Shown: positions 7,595-18,439, counted from the first letter of the stretch. The stretch: DNA of 64,000 bases from WHSW01 sp963781265 (GCA_963781265.1 CAWAFH010000011.1:65714-129713); one strand, 5' to 3'. A program made the numbers and translations. Notes: generated by a model not told the origin, from the letters alone.

Positions 7595-8806
7595 GTGGAC
7601 CGACGCCGGCGCCGACCTCGGGTGCGCGGGCGCACCTGCCGCTCGAGCGGCGCGCGGCTGATCGCGGCGGCCGTCGCGGCGCTGCTGGGCTCGCTCGGGG
7701 TCGCCGGTGCGGCCCAGGCCACGCCGTGGGACGCGACCGGCGCGGTCGCACCGGCGCAGACGACCCCGCCACAGCTCCCCGACCCGTACTGCGGCCAGAG
7801 TTACGCCGACGACCGCCCCGCGCCGGGGCCACGGCTGGCGTTCGCAATCGGGCCGCGGCTGGCCGGCGAGGCCGGGAGCGCTCAGACGACCCCGGTGGTT
7901 GCCGAGGACAAACGGCTTCGCGATCGCGCGTTGCTGGCGCTCGCCGGCGACCGGCCGCTGACCGTCCGCCTCAACCGCCTGTTCCAGGCGGACGGGGCCT
8001 CGGGGATCGCCGAGTTCAAGCGGATGGCCCGCCACTACGCCTCGCTCGGGCTGGACGTCGAGCTCCAGGTCCGCTACCACCCATCCCCGGGGGCGGACGG
8101 CGACGTCGGCGCCTGGCTCGATTACGTGCGCCGGGTGGTGCGCGCGTTCGGCCCCAACCGACACGTCGTCGCGCTGCAGATCACCAACGAGGTGAACATC
8201 CCGTTCTCACCCAACACCTCCGACGGCGCCTACGCGAACGCCGTCGAGGCGCTGGCGCGAGGGGTACCCGCCGCCAAGCGCGAGGCGCGACGGCGCGGCT
8301 ACGACCAGCTCGCCACCGGGTTCAACTACGCCTACCGCTACGGCGCCGGCGACGCGGACTTCTGGCGCGCGGTCGGCGCCGCAGGAGGCAAGCGGTTGCG
8401 CCGGGCGACCGATTGGGTCGGCGTCGACGCGTACCCGGGCACCTTCGTCCCGGCGACCGTGGCCGACCCAGGAGACGCGCTCCTCGAGGCGGTCGCGATG
8501 GTGCGCGAGTGCTACATGCCGCTTGCCGGGCTCGGCGAGCGGGTCCCGATCCACCTCGAGGAACTCGGCTGGCCGACCGGCCCGGGCCGCAGCGAGGAGG
8601 GCCAGGTCGCCGCGCTTCAGTCGTTCGTGCGCACCATGCACCGGTACCGGGGCACCTACGGGATCACCGCCCTGAACTGGTTCGGACTGCGCGACAACAA
8701 CAGTCAGGGACCCAACTTCCAGTCGTTCTTCGGGCTGCTGCGCGACGACTACAGCCGCAAGCCCGCGTTCGCCGCCTACCGCGACCTGATCGCCGAGCTC
8801 GGGTAG
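7595..8806 (+). CDS. Secreted (trans)glycosidase-like TIM-barrel protein
   Basis: A 403-residue protein with an Arg-rich N-terminus followed by a hydrophobic stretch (LIAAAVAALLGSLGVAGAAQA, about 22-42), as in a signal peptide. The rest looks like a clan GH-A (beta/alpha)8 barrel: ITNEVN (about 190) fits the Asn-Glu acid/base after strand 4, HLEELGWPTGPG (about 315) fits the nucleophile strand, and ITALNWFGLRD follows. I cannot assign a GH family. It starts at GTG 3 nt after sulfotransferase 4 and is probably in the same transcript. A role in trimming or releasing the glycan made by the cluster is possible. Confidence 0.65.
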   Translation: MDRRRRRPRVRGRTCRSSGARLIAAAVAALLGSLGVAGAAQATPWDATGAVAPAQTTPPQLPDPYCGQSYADDRPAPGPRLAFAIGPRLAGEAGSAQTTPVVAEDKRLRDRALLALAGDRPLTVRLNRLFQADGASGIAEFKRMARHYASLGLDVELQVRYHPSPGADGDVGAWLDYVRRVVRAFGPNRHVVALQITNEVNIPFSPNTSDGAYANAVEALARGVPAAKREARRRGYDQLATGFNYAYRYGAGDADFWRAVGAAGGKRLRRATDWVGVDAYPGTFVPATVADPGDALLEAVAMVRECYMPLAGLGERVPIHLEELGWPTGPGRSEEGQVAALQSFVRTMHRYRGTYGITALNWFGLRDNNSQGPNFQSFFGLLRDDYSRKPAFAAYRDLIAELG

Positions 8807-8825
8807 CGAAGGGCGGAGAGATCTG

Positions 8826-8868
8826 GGACCCCACGGTCCAGCACCCCGGATCGGTGCGCCCGCGCGGG
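8826..8868. terminator. Run of three inverted repeats between convergent genes
   Basis: GGACC-ccac-GGTCC (8826-8839), GCACC-7 nt-GGTGC (8841-8857) and the palindrome CCCGCGCGGG (8859-8868, followed by TCTTCTT) fill the gap between two convergent stop codons. Bidirectional termination is likely; no long U-tract is present. Confidence 0.45.
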
Positions 8869-8901
8869 TCTTCTTGCCACCGAAAGGAATCGAAATGAGC
8901 G

Positions 8902-10080
8902 CTAGGGCGAGTAGCGCAGCACGGTGAGGCCGCCCGGCAGCGAGCCGAGCGCGACCTTGTCCACGTTGTTGACCTTCTCGGCGAGCAGCGGCTTGGCGCC
9001 CGCGAGGACGTTGAGATAGACGGTCGCCGGGGCGCCGGTGGCCTGGTCGACGACGTCGCGCTGGAAGCGGACGGCGCCGGCCTTCACGGTCGTGCACGGG
9101 TTCGCGTAGCCGCTGCGCCCGAGGGTGCAGTTGAAGCCGTTCGACTCGGTCGCCTGGCCCTTGAGCGGGATCGCGTTCTTGGCGATTCCGGTCGACTTGG
9201 TGGCGGTTGGATCGGTGCCGATGATCACCCGCGAGGAGATGAAGGTGTTGAAGCGCAGGGCGTCGATGTCGGTCGTGAACGAGGAGTCGAAGGCGAGGAC
9301 CTCGCCCTTCTGCGGGGACGGGATCGGGACCGAGTAGACGCTGCGGCGCTTCTCGGAGTCGTCGATCGTCAGCGGCAGCTCGGTGCTGACCAGCGCGTCG
9401 CTCGTGGTCGAGCTCGGCACCGGGACGTTGCCGTGCGCCTGGACCAGGTTGACCCGGCCCTTGTCCTGGGCCACCGAGGCATCCGGCCGGTCGGCGCCGA
9501 GCACGACGACATCGCCGCCCTTGGCCTTCTTGTTCGAGGCGCCGACGATCAGGTTGACGTAGCACCCGTCGGGCGGGCACGGCAGCGCCGAGAGGTCCGT
9601 GACCGTGGTCTCGGCGTTGGGGATCGCGATCGTGCAGTGATGGTTTCGGTTCGGGCGCTGCTGCTTGCAGACGACCGTGCGACTCGGGGTCAGCGGCAAG
9701 AAGCCCGAGCCGGCCTTCGGGCTCGGGCTCAACACGATCCGCGCGGTCACGGTCGGGTTGACGTTGTAGCTGCGCCCGACGCATCGCGGGCCCTGAGCGA
9801 CGCAAGTGGTCGAGACCTGCGCCTCGCCGCTGACGCGCAGGCGATCGCCGGCCGCGATCGGGTCGAAGGTCGACGGGTCGAGCCGGAAGGCGACCCGGTC
9901 GCGCGCCCCCGGCTTGCGGGCGACGGGGATCCGCTTGATCAGCTCGCCGTCGTCGCCGCTGGTGGAGACGACCGGCTGCGGCGGCTTCGGGTTCACGCCG
10001 CCAGCCGCCGCGGCGGGGATCGCGATCGCGAGCAGCGTCAGGCAGGGCGCGATCAGGCGCTTGATGGTCGGACCACTCAT
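8902..10080 (-). CDS. Secreted protein of unknown function
   Basis: A 392-residue protein I do not recognise. The ATG at 10080 gives a textbook signal peptide (MSGPTIKRLIAPCLTLL, then AIAIPAAAA); earlier in-frame ATGs at 10152 and 10146 would bury it. The mature part is beta-strand-like and rich in Thr, Ser and Val, with several cysteines that could form disulfides (TTCVAQGPRCVG, CKQQ...HHC, CPPDGC, FNCTLG...NPC). There is no enzymatic motif. It is transcribed away from purL and converges with the glycosidase gene. GGGAG lies directly against this ATG, too close for a normal ribosome-binding site. An extracellular or surface role is inferred only from the signal peptide. Confidence 0.7.
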   Translation of the reverse strand: MSGPTIKRLIAPCLTLLAIAIPAAAAGGVNPKPPQPVVSTSGDDGELIKRIPVARKPGARDRVAFRLDPSTFDPIAAGDRLRVSGEAQVSTTCVAQGPRCVGRSYNVNPTVTARIVLSPSPKAGSGFLPLTPSRTVVCKQQRPNRNHHCTIAIPNAETTVTDLSALPCPPDGCYVNLIVGASNKKAKGGDVVVLGADRPDASVAQDKGRVNLVQAHGNVPVPSSTTSDALVSTELPLTIDDSEKRRSVYSVPIPSPQKGEVLAFDSSFTTDIDALRFNTFISSRVIIGTDPTATKSTGIAKNAIPLKGQATESNGFNCTLGRSGYANPCTTVKAGAVRFQRDVVDQATGAPATVYLNVLAGAKPLLAEKVNNVDKVALGSLPGGLTVLRYSP

Positions 10081-10169
10081 CTCCCGGATCACAACACGCC
10101 GAGACGACTCGGGTAGCGCCGCGGCGGGCGGACTGAAAGACGACATGCACAATCGCTTTACTTGCGCGT

Positions 10170-12395
10170 CTGACCACCTCGGCCTCCAAGCACCGCGAGC
10201 TCGGGCTCACCGATGCCGAGTTCGAGCTGATCGTCGAGAAGCTCGGGCGGGAGCCGAACGGAGTCGAGCTGGCGATGTTCAGCCTCCTGTGGTCCGAGCA
10301 CTGCGCCTACAAGCACTCGCGAAAGCTGCTGCGCCGGCTGCCGACCGACGGCGACCGCGTCCTCATGGGCCCGGGCGAGAACGCCGGGGCCGTCTCGGTC
10401 GGCGACGGCTGGGCCGTCGCGTTCAAGGTCGAGTCGCACAACCACCCGAGCGCGGTCGAGCCGTTCCAGGGCGCCGCGACCGGCGTCGGCGGGATCCTGC
10501 GCGACGTCTTCGCCCTCGGCGCCCGGCCGATCGCGGTGCTCGACTCGCTGCGCTTCGGCGAGCTCGACTCGCAGCGCTCGCGCTACCTGTTCGACCACGT
10601 GGTCGCCGGGATCGGCCACTACGGCAACTCGATCGGGGTCCCGACGGTGGGCGGCGAGGTCTACTTCGAGGCGCCCTACGAGCAGAACTGCCTGGTCAAC
10701 GCGATGTGCGTCGGGCTCGCCCGCGCCGACGAGATGGTCCGCGCGGCTGCGGCGGGAGTCGGCAACGCGGTCGTCCTGATGGGCGCGTCGACCGGCCGCG
10801 ACGGGATCGGCGGCGCCTCCGTGCTCGCCTCGGCGGAGCTCGAGGGCGGCGACGACTCGAAACGGCCCACGGTGCAGATCGGCGACCCGTTCGAGGAGGC
10901 GAAGGTGCTCGAGTGCTGCCTCGAGCTGCTCGCCGACGGGCTTCTGGTCTCGCTTCAGGACCTGGGCGCCGCCGGGCTCACCTCATCGGCCGGCGAGATG
11001 GCCTCGAGCGGCGGGGTCGGGATCGACATCGACGTCGCCCGGGTGCCGCTGCGCGAGGCCGACATGGAGCCGTTCGAGATCATGGTCTCCGAATCGCAGG
11101 AGCGGATGCTGGCCGTGGTCGAGCCGGCGAAGGTCGACGAGGTCCTCGCTCGGTGTGAGAAGTGGGAGACCGGGTCCGCGGTGATCGGCGAGATCACCGG
11201 CTCCGGGACCTTCCGGGTGCTGCGCGGCGGCGAGGTGGTCGGCGAGATGCCGGTGGCGGCCTTGGTGGATGAGGCTCCGCTGTATGACCTTGCGCCGGAG
11301 GAGCCGGAGGTGTGGCCGTATGCCGAGGTCGCCGCTCGGCGCTCGGCGCTCGGCGCTCGGCGCCAGGATGGGGCCGCGGCGACTCTCTTGGAATTGTTGG
11401 GGAGCCCGAGCGTCGCCAGCAAGCGGTGGGCGTTCGAGCAGTACGACTCGGTCGTCGGATCGCACACCGTCCGCCGGCCGGAAGCAGCCGACGCGGCCGT
11501 GCTGCACCTACATGAGGCCGGCGCGACGATCGCGATCTCGATCGACGGCAACGGGCGCCGCGTCGCCTGCGAGCCGTACGCCGGCACGATCGAGGCGGTG
11601 CTCGAGTGCGCGCAGAACCTCGCGTGCGCCGGCGCTGCGCCGCTCGGGCTCACCAACTGCCTCAACTTCGGCAACCCGGAGAAGCCGACGGTCGCCTGGC
11701 AGCTCGACCGCTCGACCCAGGCCCTCGCGGACGCCTGCAACGCCCTCGCGATCCCGGTGGTGGGCGGCAACGTCTCGCTCTACAACGAGACCGACCTGGG
11801 CCCGATCTACCCGACCCCGGTGGTCGGCATGGTCGGCGAGCTCCCCGATCCCGAGCGGGCCGGCGGGCTCGCCCCGGCGGCGGGCGACGCGATTGCGCTC
11901 TGCGGCCCGTTCTCGCCCTCGCTCGCCGGGTCGGAGCTGGCGAAGCTGCGAGGAGAGCTCGGCGCCGGGCTGCCGTCGCTGCCGATCGACGCGGTTGCGG
12001 CCGCGATCGAAGCGGTCCGCGACGCGGTCCGGGAGGGCGTCGTGCGCGCCGCCCACGACGTCAGCGACGGGGGGCTCGCGTGCGCGCTCGCGGAGGTCGC
12101 GATCGCCGGCGGAGTCGGCATCGAGGCCGACCTCGACCCCCTGGTCGAAGCTCGCGGCTGTTCGGGGGAGACGGCGCTGTTCGGCGAGGGGCCCGGCGGC
12201 TTCGTCCTCGCGGGCGACCGAGCTCGGCTGGAGGCGCTGGCCGGCGACGGCGTCGACGTGTTCGTGATCGGCGAGGCGGGCGGTGACCGGATCGCGCTCT
12301 CGGCGGCCGGCGCCGAAGCCGACGTGACGCTCGCCGACGCCGAGCGCGCCTGGCGCTCGCTCGGCGAGCGGATCGAGAGCGACGTCCTCGCGTAA
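10170..12395 (+). CDS. purL: Phosphoribosylformylglycinamidine synthase subunit PurL (small type)
   Basis: ATP-dependent synthetase subunit of FGAM synthase, small form that works with PurS and PurQ. About 741 residues, the usual length. N-terminal LGLTDAEFELIVEKLGREPN and WSEHCAYKHS are diagnostic, followed by ESHNHPSAVEPFQGAATGVG and a C-terminal half with HDVSDGG. The start is abnormal. The frame opens only at 10137 and contains no ATG, GTG or TTG before 10275, yet conserved PurL sequence begins near 10200. The only reasonable start is CTG 10170 (read as MTTSASKHRELG). A heptamer-type array at 11331-11364 encodes a linker (AARRSALGARRQ). It is separated from purSQ by a sulfotransferase/glycosyltransferase block. 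Confidence 0.93.
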   Translation: MTTSASKHRELGLTDAEFELIVEKLGREPNGVELAMFSLLWSEHCAYKHSRKLLRRLPTDGDRVLMGPGENAGAVSVGDGWAVAFKVESHNHPSAVEPFQGAATGVGGILRDVFALGARPIAVLDSLRFGELDSQRSRYLFDHVVAGIGHYGNSIGVPTVGGEVYFEAPYEQNCLVNAMCVGLARADEMVRAAAAGVGNAVVLMGASTGRDGIGGASVLASAELEGGDDSKRPTVQIGDPFEEAKVLECCLELLADGLLVSLQDLGAAGLTSSAGEMASSGGVGIDIDVARVPLREADMEPFEIMVSESQERMLAVVEPAKVDEVLARCEKWETGSAVIGEITGSGTFRVLRGGEVVGEMPVAALVDEAPLYDLAPEEPEVWPYAEVAARRSALGARRQDGAAATLLELLGSPSVASKRWAFEQYDSVVGSHTVRRPEAADAAVLHLHEAGATIAISIDGNGRRVACEPYAGTIEAVLECAQNLACAGAAPLGLTNCLNFGNPEKPTVAWQLDRSTQALADACNALAIPVVGGNVSLYNETDLGPIYPTPVVGMVGELPDPERAGGLAPAAGDAIALCGPFSPSLAGSELAKLRGELGAGLPSLPIDAVAAAIEAVRDAVREGVVRAAHDVSDGGLACALAEVAIAGGVGIEADLDPLVEARGCSGETALFGEGPGGFVLAGDRARLEALAGDGVDVFVIGEAGGDRIALSAAGAEADVTLADAERAWRSLGERIESDVLA
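11331..11364 (+). repeat. Heptamer array, variant unit GGCGCTC, about 4.9 units inside purL
   Basis: One GCCGCTC is followed by three GGCGCTC and a partial unit. It is the same 7-nt period as the other arrays with one base changed, and falls in a poorly conserved linker between the two PurL halves. Confidence 0.8.
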
Positions 12396-12522
12396 CGAAT
12401 CGCGCTCCATCGGGAGAATCACGCCAACCGCGGGGGCGAGATCGGCCGCGCCCGTTGCTAGCCTTGACGGGTAGGCGCCCGCCTGCCTCGCACCACGACT
12501 TCTGGGGTATCGAGAAGCCTCG

Positions 12523-13986
12523 ATGGAGCCAATCGAGCGGCCTTCGACCGACCGCGATCGCGACGGCGTTCCCGAGCGCGATGGTCCCCGCGACGAATGC
12601 GGGGTCTTCGGCCTGTACGCGCCCGGCCACGATGTCGCGCGGCTCGCATACTTCGCGCTCTACGCGCTCCAGCACCGCGGCCAGGAGTCAGCCGGGATCG
12701 CCACCTGCGAGGGCGGCCACATCACCACCCTGCGCGACACCGGCCTGGTCTCCCAGGTCTTCGACGAGGAGAAGCTGCGGGCGCTCGACGGCGACATGGC
12801 GATCGGCCACGTCCGCTACTCGACCACCGGCGGGGGCTCGTGGGAGAACTCGCAGCCGGTCTGGCGCGACGACGGCCGCGAGGTCGCGCTCGCCCACAAC
12901 GGCAACCTGACCAACGCGGTCGAGCTCTACAACGAGCTGCGCGAGCGCGGGATCAGCTTCCGCGGCACCTCGGACTCGGAGATCATCGCGGCGCTGCTCT
13001 CGGTCGAGGAGGCGCGCCCGATCGAGAACGCGGTCGCCGCCGTGATGCCGCGGCTCGAGGGCGCCTACTCGACCGTGGTGATGACCAAGCGCGCGGTGGT
13101 CGCCTTCCGCGACCCGAACGGCGTCCGGCCGCTGTCGCTCGGCAAGATCGGCAACCGCTTCTGCGTCGCCTCGGAGAGCTGCGCCTTCGACATCATCGGC
13201 GCCGAGCTGATGCGCGAGGTGCAGCCCGGTGAGCTCGTCGCGCTGACCGCCGACGGGCTCGAGACCCGCCAGATCGTGCCGGCCGATCGCCCCGCGCACT
13301 GCGTCTTCGAGCACATCTACTTCTCCCGCCCCGACTCGCGGCTCGAGGGGCGCGTCCTCCAGGAGGTCCGCGGCCGGATGGGTGAGATCCTCGCCCGCGA
13401 ATCACCGGTCGACGCCGACCTCGTGATCAGCGTTCCCGATTCCGGCAACGCGGCTGCGAACGGTTACGCCCGCGCCTCCGGCCTGCCCAAGGACGACGGG
13501 CTGATCAAGAACCGCTACGTCCAGCGGACCTTCATCCAGCCGGGTCAGGAGCTGCGCAAGCACGGCCTGCGGATGAAGTTCAACCCGCTGCCCGAGATCA
13601 TCTCCGGCAAGCGCGTCGTCGTCGTCGACGACTCGATCGTGCGCGGCAACACGACCCGCCAGATCATCGGCATGCTGCGCGACGCCGGCGCGCTCGAGGT
13701 CCACCTCCGGATCTCGGCGCCGCCGATCCGCTACCCGTGCCACTACGGGGTCGACATGTCGACCTCCGAGGAGATGATCGCCCACGGGCGCACCGTCGAG
13801 GAGATCGCGGCCGAGATCGGCGCCGACTCCCTCGCCTACCTCTCGCTCGACGGCGTCTACGAGGCGGTCGGCACCCCGCGCGAGGTCCACTGCGACGCCT
13901 GCTTCACGGGCGAGTACCCGCTCGGCGACGACGGCGACATCAGCGGGAAGTTTGCGCTCGAGGCGCTGCCGGTCGTCCACGGGTGA
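12523..13986 (+). CDS. purF: Amidophosphoribosyltransferase
   Basis: First enzyme of purine synthesis (PRPP + glutamine to phosphoribosylamine). A 487-residue Ntn-type glutaminase joined to a phosphoribosyltransferase domain. A propeptide of about 25 residues ends before CGVFGLYAP, whose Cys becomes the N-terminal nucleophile. GHVRYSTTG and LAHNGNL belong to the glutaminase domain, and VVVVDDSIVRGNTTRQI is the PRPP loop. Cysteines in HCVFEHIYF, YPCHYGVDM and CDACFTGEYP fit the [4Fe-4S] type found in Bacillus subtilis PurF. The 127-nt gap before it contains TAGCCT (12458-12463), a possible -10 box, but no clear Shine-Dalgarno. The stop overlaps the next GTG. Confidence 0.96.
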   Translation: MEPIERPSTDRDRDGVPERDGPRDECGVFGLYAPGHDVARLAYFALYALQHRGQESAGIATCEGGHITTLRDTGLVSQVFDEEKLRALDGDMAIGHVRYSTTGGGSWENSQPVWRDDGREVALAHNGNLTNAVELYNELRERGISFRGTSDSEIIAALLSVEEARPIENAVAAVMPRLEGAYSTVVMTKRAVVAFRDPNGVRPLSLGKIGNRFCVASESCAFDIIGAELMREVQPGELVALTADGLETRQIVPADRPAHCVFEHIYFSRPDSRLEGRVLQEVRGRMGEILARESPVDADLVISVPDSGNAAANGYARASGLPKDDGLIKNRYVQRTFIQPGQELRKHGLRMKFNPLPEIISGKRVVVVDDSIVRGNTTRQIIGMLRDAGALEVHLRISAPPIRYPCHYGVDMSTSEEMIAHGRTVEEIAAEIGADSLAYLSLDGVYEAVGTPREVHCDACFTGEYPLGDDGDISGKFALEALPVVHG

Positions 13987-15497
13987 ACGAGGCTCAGCTC
14001 ACCGAGGCGCTGCGGCGCAACTTCGGCCACCCCGCCTTCCGTCCCGGCCAGCTCGAGGCGGTCGAGGCCGTGGTCGGGAGCCGCGACGTCCTCCTGGTGA
14101 TGCCGACCGGCGCCGGCAAGTCGCTCGGCTACCAGCTGCCGGCGGTCCTCGACCGCAAGCTGGCGCTGATCGTCTCGCCGCTGGTCTCGCTGATGACCGA
14201 CCAGGTGGAGAGCCTGCGCGGGCGCGCCGAGCTGATCAACGCTCAGCGCGACCGCGAGGAGAACCGGCGGGCGCTCGACCGCGCGATCGCCGGCGACGTC
14301 TCGATGCTCTACGTCGCCCCGGAGCGTTTCGCGACCCCCGGGTTCGTCGACCGGCTGAGCGAGGCCGCGATCGGGATCTTCGTCGTCGACGAGGCGCACT
14401 GCGTGAGCCAGTGGGGGCACGACTTCCGACCCGATTACCTGCGTCTCGGCGAGATCGCGCAGCGGGTCGGGGCACGCTCGATCTTCGCCGCGACCGCGAC
14501 CGCCACCCCGCGGGTCGCCGCCGACATCGCCCAGCGCCTCGGGCTGCGCGACCCGGTCCGGATCACGACCGGGTTCGATCGCCCGAACCTCTCCTACGAC
14601 GTGGTCAAGGTCGACTCCGAGCGCGCGAAGCAGGCGGCGACGCTCGCGCTGCTCTCCGAGCCCGATGCGCTGCCGGCGATCGTGTACGCCGGGACCCGCA
14701 AGAAGACCGAGGCGACCGCCGACTGGTTGAGCGAGAGGCTCGGGCAGCGCGTCCCCACCTACCACGCGGGCATGGAGCGCGAGGCGCGCGCCGCGGCGCA
14801 GCGGACGTTCATGTCGGGCGAGGCGCCCGTCGTGGTGGCGACGAACGCGTTCGGGATGGGCGTCGACAAGGCGAACGTCCGCACCGTGATCCACGAGGTC
14901 GTGCCATCGTCGCTCGAGGCCTACTACCAAGAGGCGGGCCGCGGCGGGCGCGACGGGCTGGCCTCGCGCTGCGTGCTGCTGGCCGAGAACCGCGACAAGG
15001 GCCTGCACGTGTTCTTCATCAACCAGGTCGACGACCCCGAGGCCAAGAACCACCGCTGGCGCCAGTACCGGGAGGTCTGGGGGTTCGTCGAGGGCGAGGG
15101 ATGCAGGCGGCGGGCGATCCTCCGCCACTTCGGCGATCGGGTCGAGCCGACGGCGCTCGGGCGATGCTGCGACGCCTGCGACGGGCCGCTTCAGATCGCG
15201 AGCGCGCCACCGCCGCGGCGCAGCGTCGCCGAGTACTCCGACATCGAGGACGCGATCGTCGCCGTGGTCGAGCGTGCCCAGCCGTCGGTCGGGCGCACCA
15301 AGACGGTCGAGATCCTGCGCGGCGGGCGCAGCAAGGCCCTGCTCAAGTCCTCCTACGACTCGCTTCCCGGCTACGGAGACTTCGCCGAGTGGCGCGCCGA
15401 CGACGTGCTCGCGCGCATCGACGGGCTGATCGAGTCCGGGAGGCTGCGCAAGACCGGGGGGCGCTACCCGACCCTGCGGGTCGCCCAGGCGGCGTGA
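13983..15497 (+). CDS. recQ: RecQ-family ATP-dependent DNA helicase
   Basis: A 504-residue 3'-5' SF2 helicase. Motif 0 is FRPGQLEAVEAV, Walker A is MPTGAGKSLGYQLP (about 40-53), motif II is VVDEAHCVSQWGHDFRPDY (DEAH), motif III is ATATATPR, and motif VI is YYQEAGRGGRDG. The RecQ zinc-binding Cys set follows (CRRRAILRHFG, CCDACDG), then a winged-helix-like tail. There is no HRDC domain, so it is shorter than E. coli RecQ. The GTG at 13983 overlaps the purF stop and the gene sits inside the purine operon, unusual company for a repair helicase and probably translationally coupled. Confidence 0.93.
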   Translation: MNEAQLTEALRRNFGHPAFRPGQLEAVEAVVGSRDVLLVMPTGAGKSLGYQLPAVLDRKLALIVSPLVSLMTDQVESLRGRAELINAQRDREENRRALDRAIAGDVSMLYVAPERFATPGFVDRLSEAAIGIFVVDEAHCVSQWGHDFRPDYLRLGEIAQRVGARSIFAATATATPRVAADIAQRLGLRDPVRITTGFDRPNLSYDVVKVDSERAKQAATLALLSEPDALPAIVYAGTRKKTEATADWLSERLGQRVPTYHAGMEREARAAAQRTFMSGEAPVVVATNAFGMGVDKANVRTVIHEVVPSSLEAYYQEAGRGGRDGLASRCVLLAENRDKGLHVFFINQVDDPEAKNHRWRQYREVWGFVEGEGCRRRAILRHFGDRVEPTALGRCCDACDGPLQIASAPPPRRSVAEYSDIEDAIVAVVERAQPSVGRTKTVEILRGGRSKALLKSSYDSLPGYGDFAEWRADDVLARIDGLIESGRLRKTGGRYPTLRVAQAA

Positions 15498-15501
15498 GCC
15501 G

Positions 15502-16116
15502 GTGAGCTCCCTGCGCGTCGGGGTTCTGGCCTCCGGCACCGGCACGAACCTGCAGGCGATCCTCGACTCGGTCCATGGGCGCGACGGGGTCGAGGTGGTC
15601 GCGGTCGGCTCCGACAAGGCCGACGCGATGGCGCTGGAGCGGGCCTCAGGCGCCGGGATCGAGACCGCGGTATTCGCCGCCGCCGACTACCCGGATCGCG
15701 AGGCGCGCGATCTCGCGATCGCCGACTGGCTCGAGGGGCAGGGGGTCGAGTTGCTGGTCCTCGCCGGCTACATGCAGCTGCTCTCGCCCGCGTTCATCTC
15801 CCGGCTGGCAGGGCGGGCGATCAACGTGCACCCGGCGCTGCTGCCGTCGTTTCCCGGCCTCGACGCGATCGGCCAGGCGCTCGAGCACGGCGTCCGGATC
15901 ACCGGGGTGACGGTCCACTTCGTCGACGAGGGCGTGGACTCCGGGCCGATCATCCTGCAGCGCCCGGTGCCGGTGCCGCCGAGCCGCGACCGCGAGGCGC
16001 TCGAGGCCGCGATCCACGCGACCGAGCACGCCCTGCTGCCGGCTGCGATCGAGCTGATCGCGGCGGGGCGGGTCTCGATCGAGCCGGGATCGCGCGTGGT
16101 CGCGATCGGCGATTAG
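15502..16116 (+). CDS. purN: Phosphoribosylglycinamide formyltransferase
   Basis: Transfers a formyl group from 10-formyl-THF to GAR (third purine step). The 204-residue product has VGVLASGTGTNLQAI at the N-terminus (phosphate loop), GYMQLLSPAFI, INVHPALLPSFPG (catalytic Asn and His) and HFVDEGVDSGPI (catalytic Asp), all as in PurN. It starts at GTG 4 nt after the recQ stop. Its stop TAG is also part of the putative purH -10 box. Confidence 0.96.
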   Translation: MSSLRVGVLASGTGTNLQAILDSVHGRDGVEVVAVGSDKADAMALERASGAGIETAVFAAADYPDREARDLAIADWLEGQGVELLVLAGYMQLLSPAFISRLAGRAINVHPALLPSFPGLDAIGQALEHGVRITGVTVHFVDEGVDSGPIILQRPVPVPPSRDREALEAAIHATEHALLPAAIELIAAGRVSIEPGSRVVAIGD

Positions 16117-16119
16117 ACT
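16114..16119 (+). promoter_or_regulatory. Putative -10 box of purH (leaderless)
   Basis: TAGACT starts on the purN stop codon and ends 6 nt before the purH GTG. No Shine-Dalgarno is present. Confidence 0.4.
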
Positions 16120-16125
16120 CGAAGC

Positions 16126-17744
<1,619 letters not shown>

Positions 17745-17748
<4 letters not shown>

Positions 17749-18432
17749 GCGGGACCGCCACCCTCGACGTGGTCCGGGTGTTCTGCGCCGCCGACGGCAG
17801 CGGCGGCAACCCACTGGGCGTGTTCGTGGACGGCGGCGAGGTACCGGAGGACCGGCGCCAGGCCGTCGCCCGCGACCTCGGCTTCGCCGAGACGGTGTTC
17901 GTCGACGATCGCGAGCGCGCCGAGCTGCGGATCTTCACGCCCGAGGTCGAGCTGCCGCTGGCCGGGCATCCGCTGGTCGGCAGCGCCTGGCTGCTGCGCG
18001 AGCACGGCGCGGCGCCGTCGGTGCTGCGGCCGCCGGCCGGCGAGGTGCACGGTGCGCTTCGACGGCGAGCTCACCCGCGTGACCGCCGACCCCGAGTGGG
18101 GCCCGCCGTTCGAGTTCCTCGAGCTGGGCTCGCCGGCCGAGGTCGACGCGCTGGAGCGGGTACCCGACGGTTACGGGCTGGTCGGCGCCTGGGCCTGGAT
18201 CGACCGCGACGCGGGCCTGATCCGCGAGCGGGTCTTCGTCCCCGAGGCCGGGGTCGAGGAGGACGAGGCGACGGGCTCGGCGGCGCTGCGGCTGTGCGCG
18301 CAGCTCGGGCGCCCGATCGAGATCCGCCAGGGGCGCGGCTCGGTGCTCTACGCGGCGCCGGTCGGCCCCGACCGCGCGGAGGTCGCCGGGCGGGTGGTCG
18401 CCGACGGGCGGCGGCCGTACCCCGTCGGCTGA
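17745..18432 (+). pseudogene. PhzF-family isomerase-like protein, frameshifted
   Basis: PhzF-family proteins have two diaminopimelate-epimerase-like halves and act as isomerases. The first half (GTATLDVVRVFCAADG, FAETVFVDD with the catalytic-type Glu, ELPLAGHPLVGSAWLL) is in one frame. The second half (VRFDGELTRVTADPE, EEDEATGSAALRLCAQLG) is in the next, so one extra base lies near 18045-18052; the span is 3n+1. The restored length of about 229 residues is short for the family (about 260-300). The start is uncertain: TTG 17745 overlaps the purH stop, or a GTG about 24 nt later. Probably co-transcribed with purH; substrate unknown. Confidence 0.75.
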
Positions 18433-18439
18433 GCGGCGC

